34,172 nucleotides of DNA from Nostoc punctiforme NIES-2108 (GTDB lineage Bacteria; Cyanobacteriota; Cyanobacteriia; Cyanobacteriales; Nostocaceae). The position numbers were made by a program, and so were the translations under genes. Each line of letters starts with the position of its first letter. The stretch's first letter is position 1. Shown here piece by piece: positions 25,097 through 33,134 of the stretch. Location: assembly GCA_003326195.1 (NCBI GenBank), contig LXQE01000117.1:120345-154516 (forward strand), in the 5' to 3' direction. Below the pieces are notes generated by a model, which was given only the letters and a program-made list of their open reading frames with translations, was not told the DNA's origin and did no database searches.

Positions 25097-25525
25097 ATGG
25101 ATATGGAATTTTTTAACAGGATTCCTTTGATGCCTTTAGTATTACTCTTATTGGCTTACATTCTCCTGGGATGGTATCTCGCTGCTAATCATATTATTTG
25201 GTTAGTAGGAGCTTTTGTTGTTGCTATGGTTATAGCTGTAGTACGAAAGAGCTTTTCTTGGTTCGAGCGTTTAGTTGAGTTTGGCTCGAAAACTTTAGTT
25301 GTCATCTTATTTTTAAGTATATCAATTGCTTTAGTAGCAACTTGGTCGATATTATTAAGACTCTTTATTATCCCCTTAGCCACTACGCTGTTAGCTGATT
25401 TGGAAATGCGCTTTTCTGGCTGCAATAAACTGGATTCATTTTGGATTATAACTGTCCTAGCTGTGTTGGGTTTGGTAGTAGGTGAAGTAATAGATATTTT
25501 ACTTTTTCCCAGTAGCAGATACTAA
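25097..25525 (+). CDS. Small membrane protein, unknown function
   Basis: 142 aa with four predicted membrane helices at about residues 10-28, 30-50, 64-88 and 116-136, and the basic loop VRKSFSWFERLVEFGSK between helices 2 and 3. The start ATG at 25097 is followed by a second ATG two codons on; neither has a strong ribosome site. I do not recognise the family. It stands alone between the MITE-like element and the truncated permease. AT-rich but normal codon use. Confidence 0.65.
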   Translation: MDMEFFNRIPLMPLVLLLLAYILLGWYLAANHIIWLVGAFVVAMVIAVVRKSFSWFERLVEFGSKTLVVILFLSISIALVATWSILLRLFIIPLATTLLADLEMRFSGCNKLDSFWIITVLAVLGLVVGEVIDILLFPSSRY

Positions 25526-25654
25526 ATAATTAGGGGTAAAAAGCTGATATTTTATTAATTAACAGCGCACGAATGTGCATCCCTACTTAATTACAAACTA
25601 TGGAGCGATCGCTGTCTGTAGTACAGCAGGGTGTAAATAAAGCATCGATTTTAA

Positions 25655-26599
25655 ATCAATGAAACGTTTATATATGCAGCCATAGCGATCGCACTTTTAA
25701 CTGCTTTAAACATCGTCGGTTTGCAACAGGGTAAGTGGACACAAAACTTGCTGAGTGCTGCGAAAGTTCTAAGTTTGTTGCTGGTAGTCATTATTGGGCT
25801 TACCGCCATTCCTAATTCTGCCACTCCTGTAGAATCTGCATCATCGGGAACCTGGGGACTGGCAATGGTGTTTGTGTTGCTATCTTACGGCGGTTGGAAT
25901 GAAGCGGCTTACATCTCCGCAGAAATTCAAGATGGACGACGTAATATTGTGCGATCGCTAATATGGAGTATTGGTATTATCACCGCCATTTATTTGCTAA
26001 TCAATCTGGCTTACCTGCGGGGACTGGGATTAGCAAACATGGCACAGTCGGAAGCAGTAGCCGCAGATTTAATGCGCTCTCTTTGGGACCAACCAGGAGC
26101 TTTATTTATTAGTGTGCTGATTGCGATCGCTACTTTGGGAGCAACCAACGCCACAATCTTTACCGGAGCGCGTACCAACTACGCACTGGGACAGGATTTT
26201 TCGCTATTTGGTTTTATGGGACATTGGAAACAGCGTCCAAGTAGTCCTACTTATGCCTTATTCTTGCAAGCTGCGATCGCCTTAGCACTGATTTTTTTAG
26301 GCACGCTTACCCGCAAAGGCTTTGAAACAATGGTGGATTACACCGCCCCGATATTTTGGTTCTTCTTCCTGCTTTCCGGCATATCACTGCTGGTATTGCG
26401 CATCCGCGAACCCCACATAGTTCGCCCTTTCCGTGTGCCATTTTATCCTCTCACTCCATTACTGTTTTGCGCCGTCTGCGGTTACTTGCTTTATTCCAGC
26501 TTGGCTTATACAGGTGTGGGAGCGATCGCAGGTGTTTTAGTGGTGGCAGCAGGTATTCCCCTATTGCTGTGGAATAACTACCGTCAAGGTAGGACTTAA
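25655..26599 (+). pseudogene. Amino acid permease (APC superfamily), 5'-truncated
   Basis: The frame opens at 25655 and has no ATG before the conserved sequence begins; only a TTG at 25721 could start a 292-aa product. The visible part starts within what should be about helix 5 of an APC transporter (TFIYAAIAIALLTALNIVGLQQGKW) and runs through SYGGWNEAAYISAE, VRSLIWSIGIITAIYLL, LGATNATIFTGAR and VDYTAPIFWFFF to the normal C terminus (YPLTPLLFC...). The family is usually 440-500 aa, so about the first third is missing and is not found upstream. It is probably non-functional. Confidence 0.85.
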
Positions 26600-26699
26600 T
26601 ACAATTTTGGATTGCGCAACCTAAACCGCACACAATAATCAATTCAAAATTTTCTGACTATCAGTTGTTTTACTAACTACTCAATCAAGGAGAAAATTC

Positions 26700-27362
26700 A
26701 TGAACTTCAAAAAAATTCTGTTTTTATTAGTTACAGGCGTTAGTGTTACCAGCTTGGGAATTGCTGGGTGTACGCCACAACAACAAGATTTGGAAGCTGG
26801 GACACAACAACCTTCTATTTTAACAGGCCAGACCGAAACCGAAACACCATCGGCGACAACTCCCACAACTCAAGTCCAAGAACGTCCTGGAGATGTTCCT
26901 TATGTACCTACACCACAGCCAGTAGTAGATGCAATGTTACAAGTGGCAAAAGTGAATAAAAATGATGTACTTTACGACCTTGGTAGTGGCGATGGAAGAA
27001 TTGTTAATACTGCGGCACAAAAGTTTGGTACGCGCGGTATCGGCATAGATATTAACCCCGAACGCATCCAAGAAGCTAATGCTAATGCCCAGAAGGCAGG
27101 AGTAACCGATCGCGTCAAGTTTGTCCAACAAGACTTGTTCACCACTGATTTTAGTGAAGCAACAGTAGTTACACTTTACTTACTGCCAGAGGTCAATGGT
27201 AAACTCCGTCCCAAGCTCTTGAGTGAACTCAAACCTGGGACTCGCATTGTTTCCCACGCCTTCGATATGGGCGATTGGAAACCACAGCAGACTCTTAATG
27301 TAGAGGGCAAAACTGTTTACTATTGGGTAGTCCCTGAACAAGTGCCAGCGAATTTGCGATAG
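26700..27362 (+). CDS. Lipoprotein with SAM-dependent methyltransferase domain
   Basis: 220 aa. Residues 1-24 are a lipoprotein signal (MNFKKILFLLVTGVSVTS, lipobox GIAGC with Cys24). A Thr/Gln-rich linker (25-60) follows, then a class I methyltransferase fold: motif I VLYDLGSGDGRIV (about 90-102), acidic motif II GIGIDINPERI (about 112-122), and FVQQDLFTTDF and VVTLYLLPEVN as motifs III-IV. Export of a SAM-using fold is unexpected because SAM is cytoplasmic; the protein may use another ligand or stay on the inner face. AAGGAGAAAATTC precedes the ATG. It is followed by a good terminator, so it is monocistronic. Substrate unknown. Confidence 0.85.
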   Translation: MNFKKILFLLVTGVSVTSLGIAGCTPQQQDLEAGTQQPSILTGQTETETPSATTPTTQVQERPGDVPYVPTPQPVVDAMLQVAKVNKNDVLYDLGSGDGRIVNTAAQKFGTRGIGIDINPERIQEANANAQKAGVTDRVKFVQQDLFTTDFSEATVVTLYLLPEVNGKLRPKLLSELKPGTRIVSHAFDMGDWKPQQTLNVEGKTVYYWVVPEQVPANLR

Positions 27363-27387
27363 GGATTAATACTAATTCGTAATTAAG

Positions 27388-27441
27388 AGGCGTCAGATTC
27401 AAGTATAAGTTTCTATCTCTTGAATCTGTAGCCTGATTTTT
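27388..27441 (+). terminator. Intrinsic terminator of the methyltransferase lipoprotein gene
   Basis: AGGC-GT-CAGATTCAAG (27388-27403) pairs with CTTGAATCTG-TA-GCCT (27419-27434): 14 of 16 positions, 15-nt loop, followed by GATTTTT. It lies 26 bp after the stop. Confidence 0.7.
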
Positions 27442-27606
27442 GAGAATTGTTTTCATAAATTCAAAATTATCAAATACCTATTTTTTTACTTTAAATTATC
27501 TCCAATGAGGGTTGACAATACCAGATTTAGATATATGGAAAATAATCTAAAATCCCAAATTGTTTGACAGGTACAAATTCAAATAAGGGCAGCTTAAGGA
27601 GGAAAT

Positions 27607-28416
27607 ATGATAGGCTTAAAAGGAAAGAATGCTTTAATTACAGGTGCAACTTCAGGTATCGGTCAGGCGATCGCTATCAGACTCGCTCAAGAAGGGTGTA
27701 ACATCGCCATCAATTACCGCAAAAGCCCAGAAGCGGCGGTAGACACAGAAGAAATGGCATTGCAAAAAGCCTGCGGAAATATCGAAAATTGTGGTGTGAA
27801 GTCGCTACTGCTTCAGGGTGATGTCTCCCAAGAATCAGACATTATCGAGATGGTCAACACCGTAGTAAAGGAATTTGGCAGTTTAGATATTCTAGTTAAT
27901 AATGCTGGCATTCAAATAGAAAGTCCATCCCACGAAGTTGCCACAGCAGACTTTGACCGAGTAATTGCAGTCAATCTCCGGGGTGCTTATCTCTGCGCCC
28001 GTGAAACTATTAAACACCTCCTGTCTGTTAATCGTCCAGGAGCGATCATTAATATTTCCAGCGTTCACGAAATTATTCCGCGACCGATGTATATCAGTTA
28101 TTCCATTAGCAAAGGCGGGATGGAAAACCTCACAAAAACTTTAGCTTTAGAATATGCAAGCCTTGGTATTCGTGTCAACGCCATTGCCCCCGGAGCAACA
28201 ATCACACCAATAAATCAAGCCTGGATAGATAACCCTGAAAAAAAAGCGATTGTGGAAAGTCACATCCCAATGGGGCGTGCTGGCACCTCAGAGGAAATGG
28301 CAGCCGCAGTAGCTTTTTTAGCTTCGGATGAAGCCGCCTACATCACCGGACAAACGCTATTTGTAGATGGTGGATTGACTCTATATGCTGACTTCCGAGA
28401 ATCTTGGTCAGCTTGA
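27607..28416 (+). CDS. Short-chain dehydrogenase, glucose 1-dehydrogenase type
   Basis: 269-aa classical SDR. The NAD(P)-binding glycine motif is GATSGIG (about residues 13-19), NNAG occurs near residue 98, a catalytic Ser lies in INISSVHE, and the Y-x-x-x-K active site is YSISK (about 172-176). The C-terminal AYITGQTLFVDGG is typical of the glucose/ribitol dehydrogenase subgroup. A strong ribosome site (AAGGAGGAA) lies just before the ATG. The GH100 invertase gene follows after 62 bp on the same strand, suggesting an operon in which sucrose is split and a hexose oxidised; that link is inference. The exact sugar cannot be read from sequence. Confidence 0.9.
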   Translation: MIGLKGKNALITGATSGIGQAIAIRLAQEGCNIAINYRKSPEAAVDTEEMALQKACGNIENCGVKSLLLQGDVSQESDIIEMVNTVVKEFGSLDILVNNAGIQIESPSHEVATADFDRVIAVNLRGAYLCARETIKHLLSVNRPGAIINISSVHEIIPRPMYISYSISKGGMENLTKTLALEYASLGIRVNAIAPGATITPINQAWIDNPEKKAIVESHIPMGRAGTSEEMAAAVAFLASDEAAYITGQTLFVDGGLTLYADFRESWSA

Positions 28417-28478
28417 GGTTAGGCTGGCGTATTTTCCACAATTAAGCCGATATACACCATTAGTGGAATTAAACGCCC

Positions 28479-29882
28479 ATGACTAGTACGATCGATAAGA
28501 ACAGTCAGATGGAAGCAGAAGCCTGGGAATTATTGGAAGAGTCGATAATTTATTACCAGGGAAAACCCATTGGGACTGTAGCCGCCCACGATCCGGAGTC
28601 AGATGCACTCAATTATGACCAGTGCTTCCTCCGCGATTTTGTCCCTTCTGCCTTAGTGTTTCTCATGCACGGCAAAGCAGAGATTGTGCGTAACTTCTTA
28701 GTAGAAACACTGAAATTACAAAGTCATGAAAAGCAAATAGACTGCTTTGAACCGGGAGCGGGATTAATGCCTGCCAGTTTCAAAGTACATTCTAAGGGGA
28801 ATGAGGAATTTTTGGTCGCTGATTTTGGTGAACTAGCGATCGCTCGTGTTCCCCCGATTGATTCTTGTATGTGGTGGATTCTCTTGCTACGCGCTTATGA
28901 AAAAACTACAGGCGATTTGTCACTAGCGCGTCAGCCAGAGTTTCAAGCCGGAATCAAACTAATTTTGGATCTTTGCTTAGTACATCGGTTTTCCATGTAC
29001 CCAACAATGCTAGTTCCCGATGGCGCGTTTATGATTGACCGTCGCATGGGAGTTTACGAACATCCTTTAGAAATTCAGGTGTTATTCTACGCGTCTTTAA
29101 GGGCTGCTGGTGAATTGCTGTTATCAGATGGGGATGGCGATGCTTACCTCGGCAAAGTCAATAGGCGATTGGGATCTTTGAAATATCATATCCGCAACTA
29201 TTATTGGCTAGACCTGAAGCGATTGGGGGAAATTTATCGTTACAAAGATAACGAATTTGGTAAAGAAATTGTTAATAAATTCAACATCAACTCAGAATCA
29301 ATTCCTAGTTGGTTGACCGAGTGGTTGCCCGAAACTGGAGGATATTTAGCGGGAAATTTGGGGCCGGGACGGATAGATTTTCGCTTTTTTGCTCTGGGAA
29401 ATCTGATGGCAATTTTAACTTCCTTAGCCAGCGAAAAAGAATCTCAAAGCATTATGAATTTATTCGCCCAACGTTGGCAAGACTTAATCGGCTATATGCC
29501 TGTTAAAATTTGCTTTCCCGCAATGGAAGGTTTAGAGTGGAGAATTGTGACAGGATGTGACTCTAAAAACAGGGCTTGGTCTTATCACAACGGCGGTAAC
29601 TGGCCCGTTTTACTCTGGTTATTTACTGGTGCGGCACTCAAAGCCGGTCGAACAGAACTTGCTCAAGCAGCGATCGCTATTGCCGAAAGGCGTTTATTTA
29701 GAGATAAATTCCCGGAATATTACGATGGCAACAATGGTCGTTTAATTGGCAAAGAAGCCCGAATTTATCAAACTTGGAGCATTGCGGGATTGCTAGCTGC
29801 TAAAAAGTTGGTAGAAAATCCAGATTACTTGGAATTAATCAGTTTTGCAGAGGGTCTCGAAGTCCCAGGCTGTAGCATTTAG
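28479..29882 (+). CDS. Alkaline/neutral invertase (GH100)
   Basis: 467-aa cytoplasmic beta-fructofuranosidase that hydrolyses sucrose to glucose and fructose. It matches the cyanobacterial/plant alkaline-neutral invertase family in length and in landmark segments: [73 protein letters not shown] and [14 protein letters not shown]. Filamentous cyanobacteria carry two such enzymes (InvA, InvB); which one this is cannot be settled here. Sucrose breakdown matters in heterocyst-formers for carbon supply and osmotic balance. It probably shares a transcript with the SDR gene. Confidence 0.93.
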   Translation: MTSTIDKNSQMEAEAWELLEESIIYYQGKPIGTVAAHDPESDALNYDQCFLRDFVPSALVFLMHGKAEIVRNFLVETLKLQSHEKQIDCFEPGAGLMPASFKVHSKGNEEFLVADFGELAIARVPPIDSCMWWILLLRAYEKTTGDLSLARQPEFQAGIKLILDLCLVHRFSMYPTMLVPDGAFMIDRRMGVYEHPLEIQVLFYASLRAAGELLLSDGDGDAYLGKVNRRLGSLKYHIRNYYWLDLKRLGEIYRYKDNEFGKEIVNKFNINSESIPSWLTEWLPETGGYLAGNLGPGRIDFRFFALGNLMAILTSLASEKESQSIMNLFAQRWQDLIGYMPVKICFPAMEGLEWRIVTGCDSKNRAWSYHNGGNWPVLLWLFTGAALKAGRTELAQAAIAIAERRLFRDKFPEYYDGNNGRLIGKEARIYQTWSIAGLLAAKKLVENPDYLELISFAEGLEVPGCSI

Positions 29883-29889
29883 GTAGATT

Positions 29890-29918
29890 GTAGAGACGGC
29901 GATTCATCGCGTCTCTTC
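29890..29918. repeat. Dispersed palindrome, GTAGAGACGCGAT family
   Basis: GTAGAGACGGCGAT-TC-ATCGCGTCTCTTC, imperfect copy of the element seen at 3488 and 7032, 8 bp after the invertase stop codon. The rest of the 515-bp spacer to 30397 shows no gene; it is AT-rich with a TA-rich stretch near 30150-30190. Confidence 0.8.
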
Positions 29919-30375
29919 CCTGAACCCAACAGTATTGAGTAGTCAATACCTGGCAAGGTTTTACCCCAAAAATGATTTAGTGGTGTAATTATACAGGGTG
30001 TTTCTGCTAACTAGTACAGTGGGCGCATAAATCCACCTACCATCTCAATTCATCAGACAATAGGCAGACAAGTTGTTTTGAGCAACTGGTTAGAGCTAGG
30101 CAAACTTCCGGCTGTACTAGCTATACTGACGTAACATTACAAGCGATTAAACTTTTAGTAAGTATAAGTTAGTAAATAGTATATTTGTACCACAAGAATC
30201 TTGATTAAAAGGTTGCAGCGATCGCACAGCTTACTTCTCTATGAGAGAGTACGCCAAGGAGTGACCCTGCCTCTGAATACCCTTCTCAAATACCCGATAA
30301 CTGATACACTATATTGTAAGAGGTATCTGAAGTGTCATACTTAGTAATATCACCAGATAGTCTTTGCATAATTAG

Positions 30376-30389
30376 CACGTTTTAACGTG
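30376..30389. promoter_or_regulatory. Dyad CACGTT-TT-AACGTG just before a start codon
   Basis: A perfect 6-bp dyad with 2-nt centre, 8 bp upstream of the ATG at 30398. It could be an operator or a translation-controlling hairpin; no function is known. Confidence 0.35.
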
Positions 30390-30397
30390 TATTAACC

Positions 30398-30700
30398 ATG
30401 AAAACTACTTCAGATTTAATTCCAGAATTTGAAAAACTATTCAGACAAAAATTACAACTAAATAATTGTAAACTTAGAAAGAAAAGACAAGAGAATAATT
30501 ATGAAATTATTACTCCAGCTAAAGACATTTTTTTGATGTATTGGTCTGAGTTCCCAGAAGTTAACTTAATATATCAGGCTGTAGGGGTACGCACTCAGCA
30601 AACTAGTGTTTATGAACGAGCTATCCGCTCCCACATTAGTTCTAGTTTGAGTAGTATTCAGGAGAATCCTCACTCTGAATCACCATTATTGGTAAAATAG
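30398..30700 (+). CDS. Hypothetical protein, 100 aa
   Basis: A short soluble protein, basic in its first half (LFRQKLQLNNCKLRKKRQ) and more neutral later (FLMYWSEFPEVNLIYQAVG; ERAIRSHISSSLSS). No signal peptide, membrane segment or recognised domain. The start ATG lies just after a CACGTT dyad. It precedes a coiled-coil protein gene by 103 bp on the same strand. The composition looks coding and no overlapping alternative exists, but no function can be given. Confidence 0.6.
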   Translation: MKTTSDLIPEFEKLFRQKLQLNNCKLRKKRQENNYEIITPAKDIFLMYWSEFPEVNLIYQAVGVRTQQTSVYERAIRSHISSSLSSIQENPHSESPLLVK

Positions 30701-30803
30701 CTGACGCTCAGATAACACAGACAATATTTACCAAGCTCTCGCCAGTTTTGTTATATAACTGACGAGAGTTGATCGCCGAAAATGTGTTGGTCGAGAGATA
30801 AAA

Positions 30804-31271
30804 ATGCAATCCGAAAAAAATCAAGATCAGCTAGATTATAAAACCTTGTTAGCCAATGCAAAGCAAGCCTTAAAAGTTGAATATCAAAAATCAGCTGCTT
30901 TAGCATCCCAACTGAAAGCCATCAAAACTCAGTTAGAACAAGTTTTGGCTGAAAACAAAACTCTCAGAGAAAGTGCTTATGAAGATGTAGTTAAGCACTT
31001 TGAGGCGCGTACTCAAGCAGCAGAAGCACTGGCACTAAAAACAGAAGTACGCCAAAAATTCTTGGAAGCGAATGGTTGTAAAGATGATGAGAGCTTCGAT
31101 GCTCTATGGGATATTATTAAAAATAAGATTCAGATCCAAGACAATGAAGTGAGAATCGTTGCTCAAAATGGTACTCCTAAGTTCACGTTAACAGGCAGCA
31201 TGATGACTTTGAGAGATTTTATTCAATCCCTCAAACAAGATCCAATCTGTGGAAAATTTTTCTTGAGCTAG
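30804..31271 (+). CDS. Hypothetical coiled-coil protein, 155 aa
   Basis: Residues about 12-80 are a heptad-type coiled coil (ALKVEYQKSAALASQLKAI, then TQLEQVLAENKTLRES). A compact domain follows (EVRQKFLEANGCKDDESFDALWDII...RDFIQSLKQDPICGKFFL). The arrangement, coiled coil plus a small acidic/aromatic end, recalls phage scaffold or head-associated small proteins but no specific match is recognised. GAGAGATAAAA lies before the ATG. It may be co-transcribed with the preceding 100-aa gene. Function unknown. Confidence 0.65.
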   Translation: MQSEKNQDQLDYKTLLANAKQALKVEYQKSAALASQLKAIKTQLEQVLAENKTLRESAYEDVVKHFEARTQAAEALALKTEVRQKFLEANGCKDDESFDALWDIIKNKIQIQDNEVRIVAQNGTPKFTLTGSMMTLRDFIQSLKQDPICGKFFLS

Positions 31272-31413
31272 AGAGCCAAATTCATGAAAGCCTCTGGCTA
31301 AAAGCAAACTAAAGATTGTATTCGAAAGTTATTTATCTTCGTCTCCTGGCGACCGTTCGATTTGACTTTGTTGGGCATTCCACTCCAAAGCAATGCACTC
31401 CTAATAGTTCTCA

Positions 31414-31460
31414 GTTAAAGGGAAAAGGGGAAGGGAAAAGGGAAAGAAAAAACCTTTAAC
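31414..31460. repeat. Purine-rich inverted repeat
   Basis: GTTAAAGG (31414-31421) and CCTTTAAC (31453-31460) enclose GGGAAAAGG-type repeats; a second arm set AAAGGGAAAAG / CTTTTCCCTTT is also present up to about 31470. It sits in the 340-bp spacer between the coiled-coil gene and the NUDIX remnant; no gene is visible there. Confidence 0.6.
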
Positions 31461-31611
31461 TTTTCCCTTTTTCCATTTTCTCAAAACCCGATTCGGAATC
31501 ACAAATTCACAAAGCGAGAAGTATTGAATTCACTCCAACATTTCAGATTGCGTACAGTTGTTAACATTGATGTATATTTTAATCAGTTAATTCAAATTTC
31601 AGAGAGATTAA

Positions 31612-32045
31612 ATGATGATACAAGATGATGAAATACTCGATATTGTAGATGAAAATGATTGCGTAATTGGGCAGAATAAACGTTCGGAAATATATCGCCA
31701 AAGACTATGCAATTTTAGAGTTGTCAATGCTTTTATTGTTAATTCATTAGGTCAACTGTGGATACCTCGTCGTTCTGCACACAAAAATATCTTTCCCCTT
31801 TGTCTTGATGTGAGTATGGGGGGTTATGTTGAAACCGGAGAAACCTATGAAGATGCTTTACAACGTGAACTTAAAGAAGAGTTTAACTTTATGAAATCAA
31901 ATCAGATTGTAGCCCAGAGTACAATAAAAATGATTTTATTGAAAGTTTTTGGTTATCGCCTGATGATTTAATAAAATGGTTGTATGGTGGTGAGTCTGCA
32001 AAAAGTGACTTGCTCAAACTTGTGCAAATATTTTATCAAGATTAA
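31612..32045 (+). pseudogene. NUDIX hydrolase with internal deletion and frameshift
   Basis: The first 87 or so residues are intact NUDIX (IPP-isomerase-like, YfcD type): VDENDCVIGQNKRSEIYRQ, LWIPRRSAHK and the NUDIX box G-Y-V-E-T-G-E-x7-R-E-L-K-E-E. At about 31888 the frame breaks: in frame 0 only a 119-aa product ending at 31971 results. Another frame, beginning YEIKSDCSPEY at about 31889, supplies the normal C terminus (NDFIESFWLSPDDLIKWL...LLKLVQIFYQD) to TAA at 32043-32045. The segment that should lie between REL-KEE and VYEI, about 30 residues, is missing, so an out-of-frame deletion of about 90-100 bp is inferred. The product is not expected to be functional. Confidence 0.85.
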
Positions 32046-32099
32046 GTAGAGTTTTTCGTTTGATATTTGTTCAGATTAATTATAAATATAACGATCCAG

Positions 32100-32741
32100 A
32101 TGACACCACAAGACGCACGAAAATACGCACCAGCAACAGAGCGTAACCGCGAACCAATTCTAGAAGTACTTTTACAAGTGTTACCGGAGAGTGGCACTAT
32201 TTTAGAAATAGCAAGTGGTACTGGTGAACACGCAGTCTTTTTTGCATCCAGGCTCAGACATTATCTGTGGCTGCCAACCGATGTAAATCCACAATCAAGA
32301 GCCAGCATTATTTCATGGACTGAACACAATGTATGTGATAACGTTTATGCACCGCTTGAACTAGATGCAAAAGAACCAGTTTGGGCTGTGGAAAATGGTG
32401 GATTTGATGGGCTGAATACGAAGCCAATTGTCGCTATTGTCAACATTAATATGATTCACATTTCACCTTGGTCAGCCTGTCTGGGGTTGATGGCAGGGGC
32501 AGGTCGTATCCTAAAAGCAGGAGGTATCCTCTATTTATATGGTCCTTTCAAACAAGGTGGAGAACATACATCTGCGAGTAATGCAGCTTTTGACGAATAT
32601 TTACGCACTGAAAACCCAGAGTGGGGTGTGCGTAACTTGGATGATGTTGTAGCAGTAGCTAGGGAACAAAATCTGATCTTGCAACAGATTTACCAAATGC
32701 CAGCAAATAATCTTTCAGTAGTATTTCAACGTTCTACCTAG
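32100..32741 (+). CDS. DUF938 class I methyltransferase-like protein
   Basis: 213 aa from the ATG at 32100 (the frame is open from a TTG at 32067). It opens with DARKYAPATERNREPIL, the hallmark start of the DUF938/METTL26-type family. A SAM-binding motif ILEIASGTGEHAVFFA follows (about residues 32-47), then an acidic motif LPTDVNPQ. INMIHISPW and YLYGPFKQGGEHTSASNAAFD complete the family pattern. The role is unknown; related proteins are predicted SAM-dependent methyltransferases. It is located 55 bp after the NUDIX remnant. Confidence 0.9.
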   Translation: MTPQDARKYAPATERNREPILEVLLQVLPESGTILEIASGTGEHAVFFASRLRHYLWLPTDVNPQSRASIISWTEHNVCDNVYAPLELDAKEPVWAVENGGFDGLNTKPIVAIVNINMIHISPWSACLGLMAGAGRILKAGGILYLYGPFKQGGEHTSASNAAFDEYLRTENPEWGVRNLDDVVAVAREQNLILQQIYQMPANNLSVVFQRST

Positions 32742-32810
32742 TGATTGACTTTTATTGGGCTAAAAGCCTTTACGTTTGGGTTAAGGGTTATTGGTGTCAA
32801 TAATTGGTCT

Positions 32811-32838
32811 TTCAAGACGCGATAAATCGCGTCTCTAC
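32811..32838. repeat. Dispersed palindrome, AGACGCGAT family
   Basis: AGACGCGAT-AA-ATCGCGTCT with trailing CTAC, the fourth copy of the element at 3488, 7032 and 29890. It lies in a 393-bp spacer (32742-33134) without a gene. Confidence 0.8.
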
Positions 32839-32933
32839 ATCAGGGTTTGACCATTGTTTGCGTAAATTTTGGGTTAACTATAGCGCAATACGGTTCAGTT
32901 AAGGCTAAAACTCTTTATCAAAGTCAAATGTTT

Positions 32934-32962
32934 AACGAACCGCAGAGGCGCAGAGGAAACAG
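32934..32962. repeat. AACGAACCGCAGAG dispersed repeat, second copy
   Basis: Same string as at 5308-5330 (AACGAACCGCAGAG, then GCGCAGAG). Here the matching left arm is not preserved, so it is a half-element. Confidence 0.65.
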
Positions 32963-33134
32963 AGAGAAGAGCAAAAAAATGCTTAACCCAAGCGTATTGA
33001 ACTATAGCGCTTCTCGAATGGAAGCAATACATTTTGACCTCTCTCCAAACCTCTATCCTAAAATTAGGTCTGTATTTCACACAATTGAGAACCGCTATAA
33101 ACGCTATCTGAGTAAGCAAGTCTTTACTTTCTTC

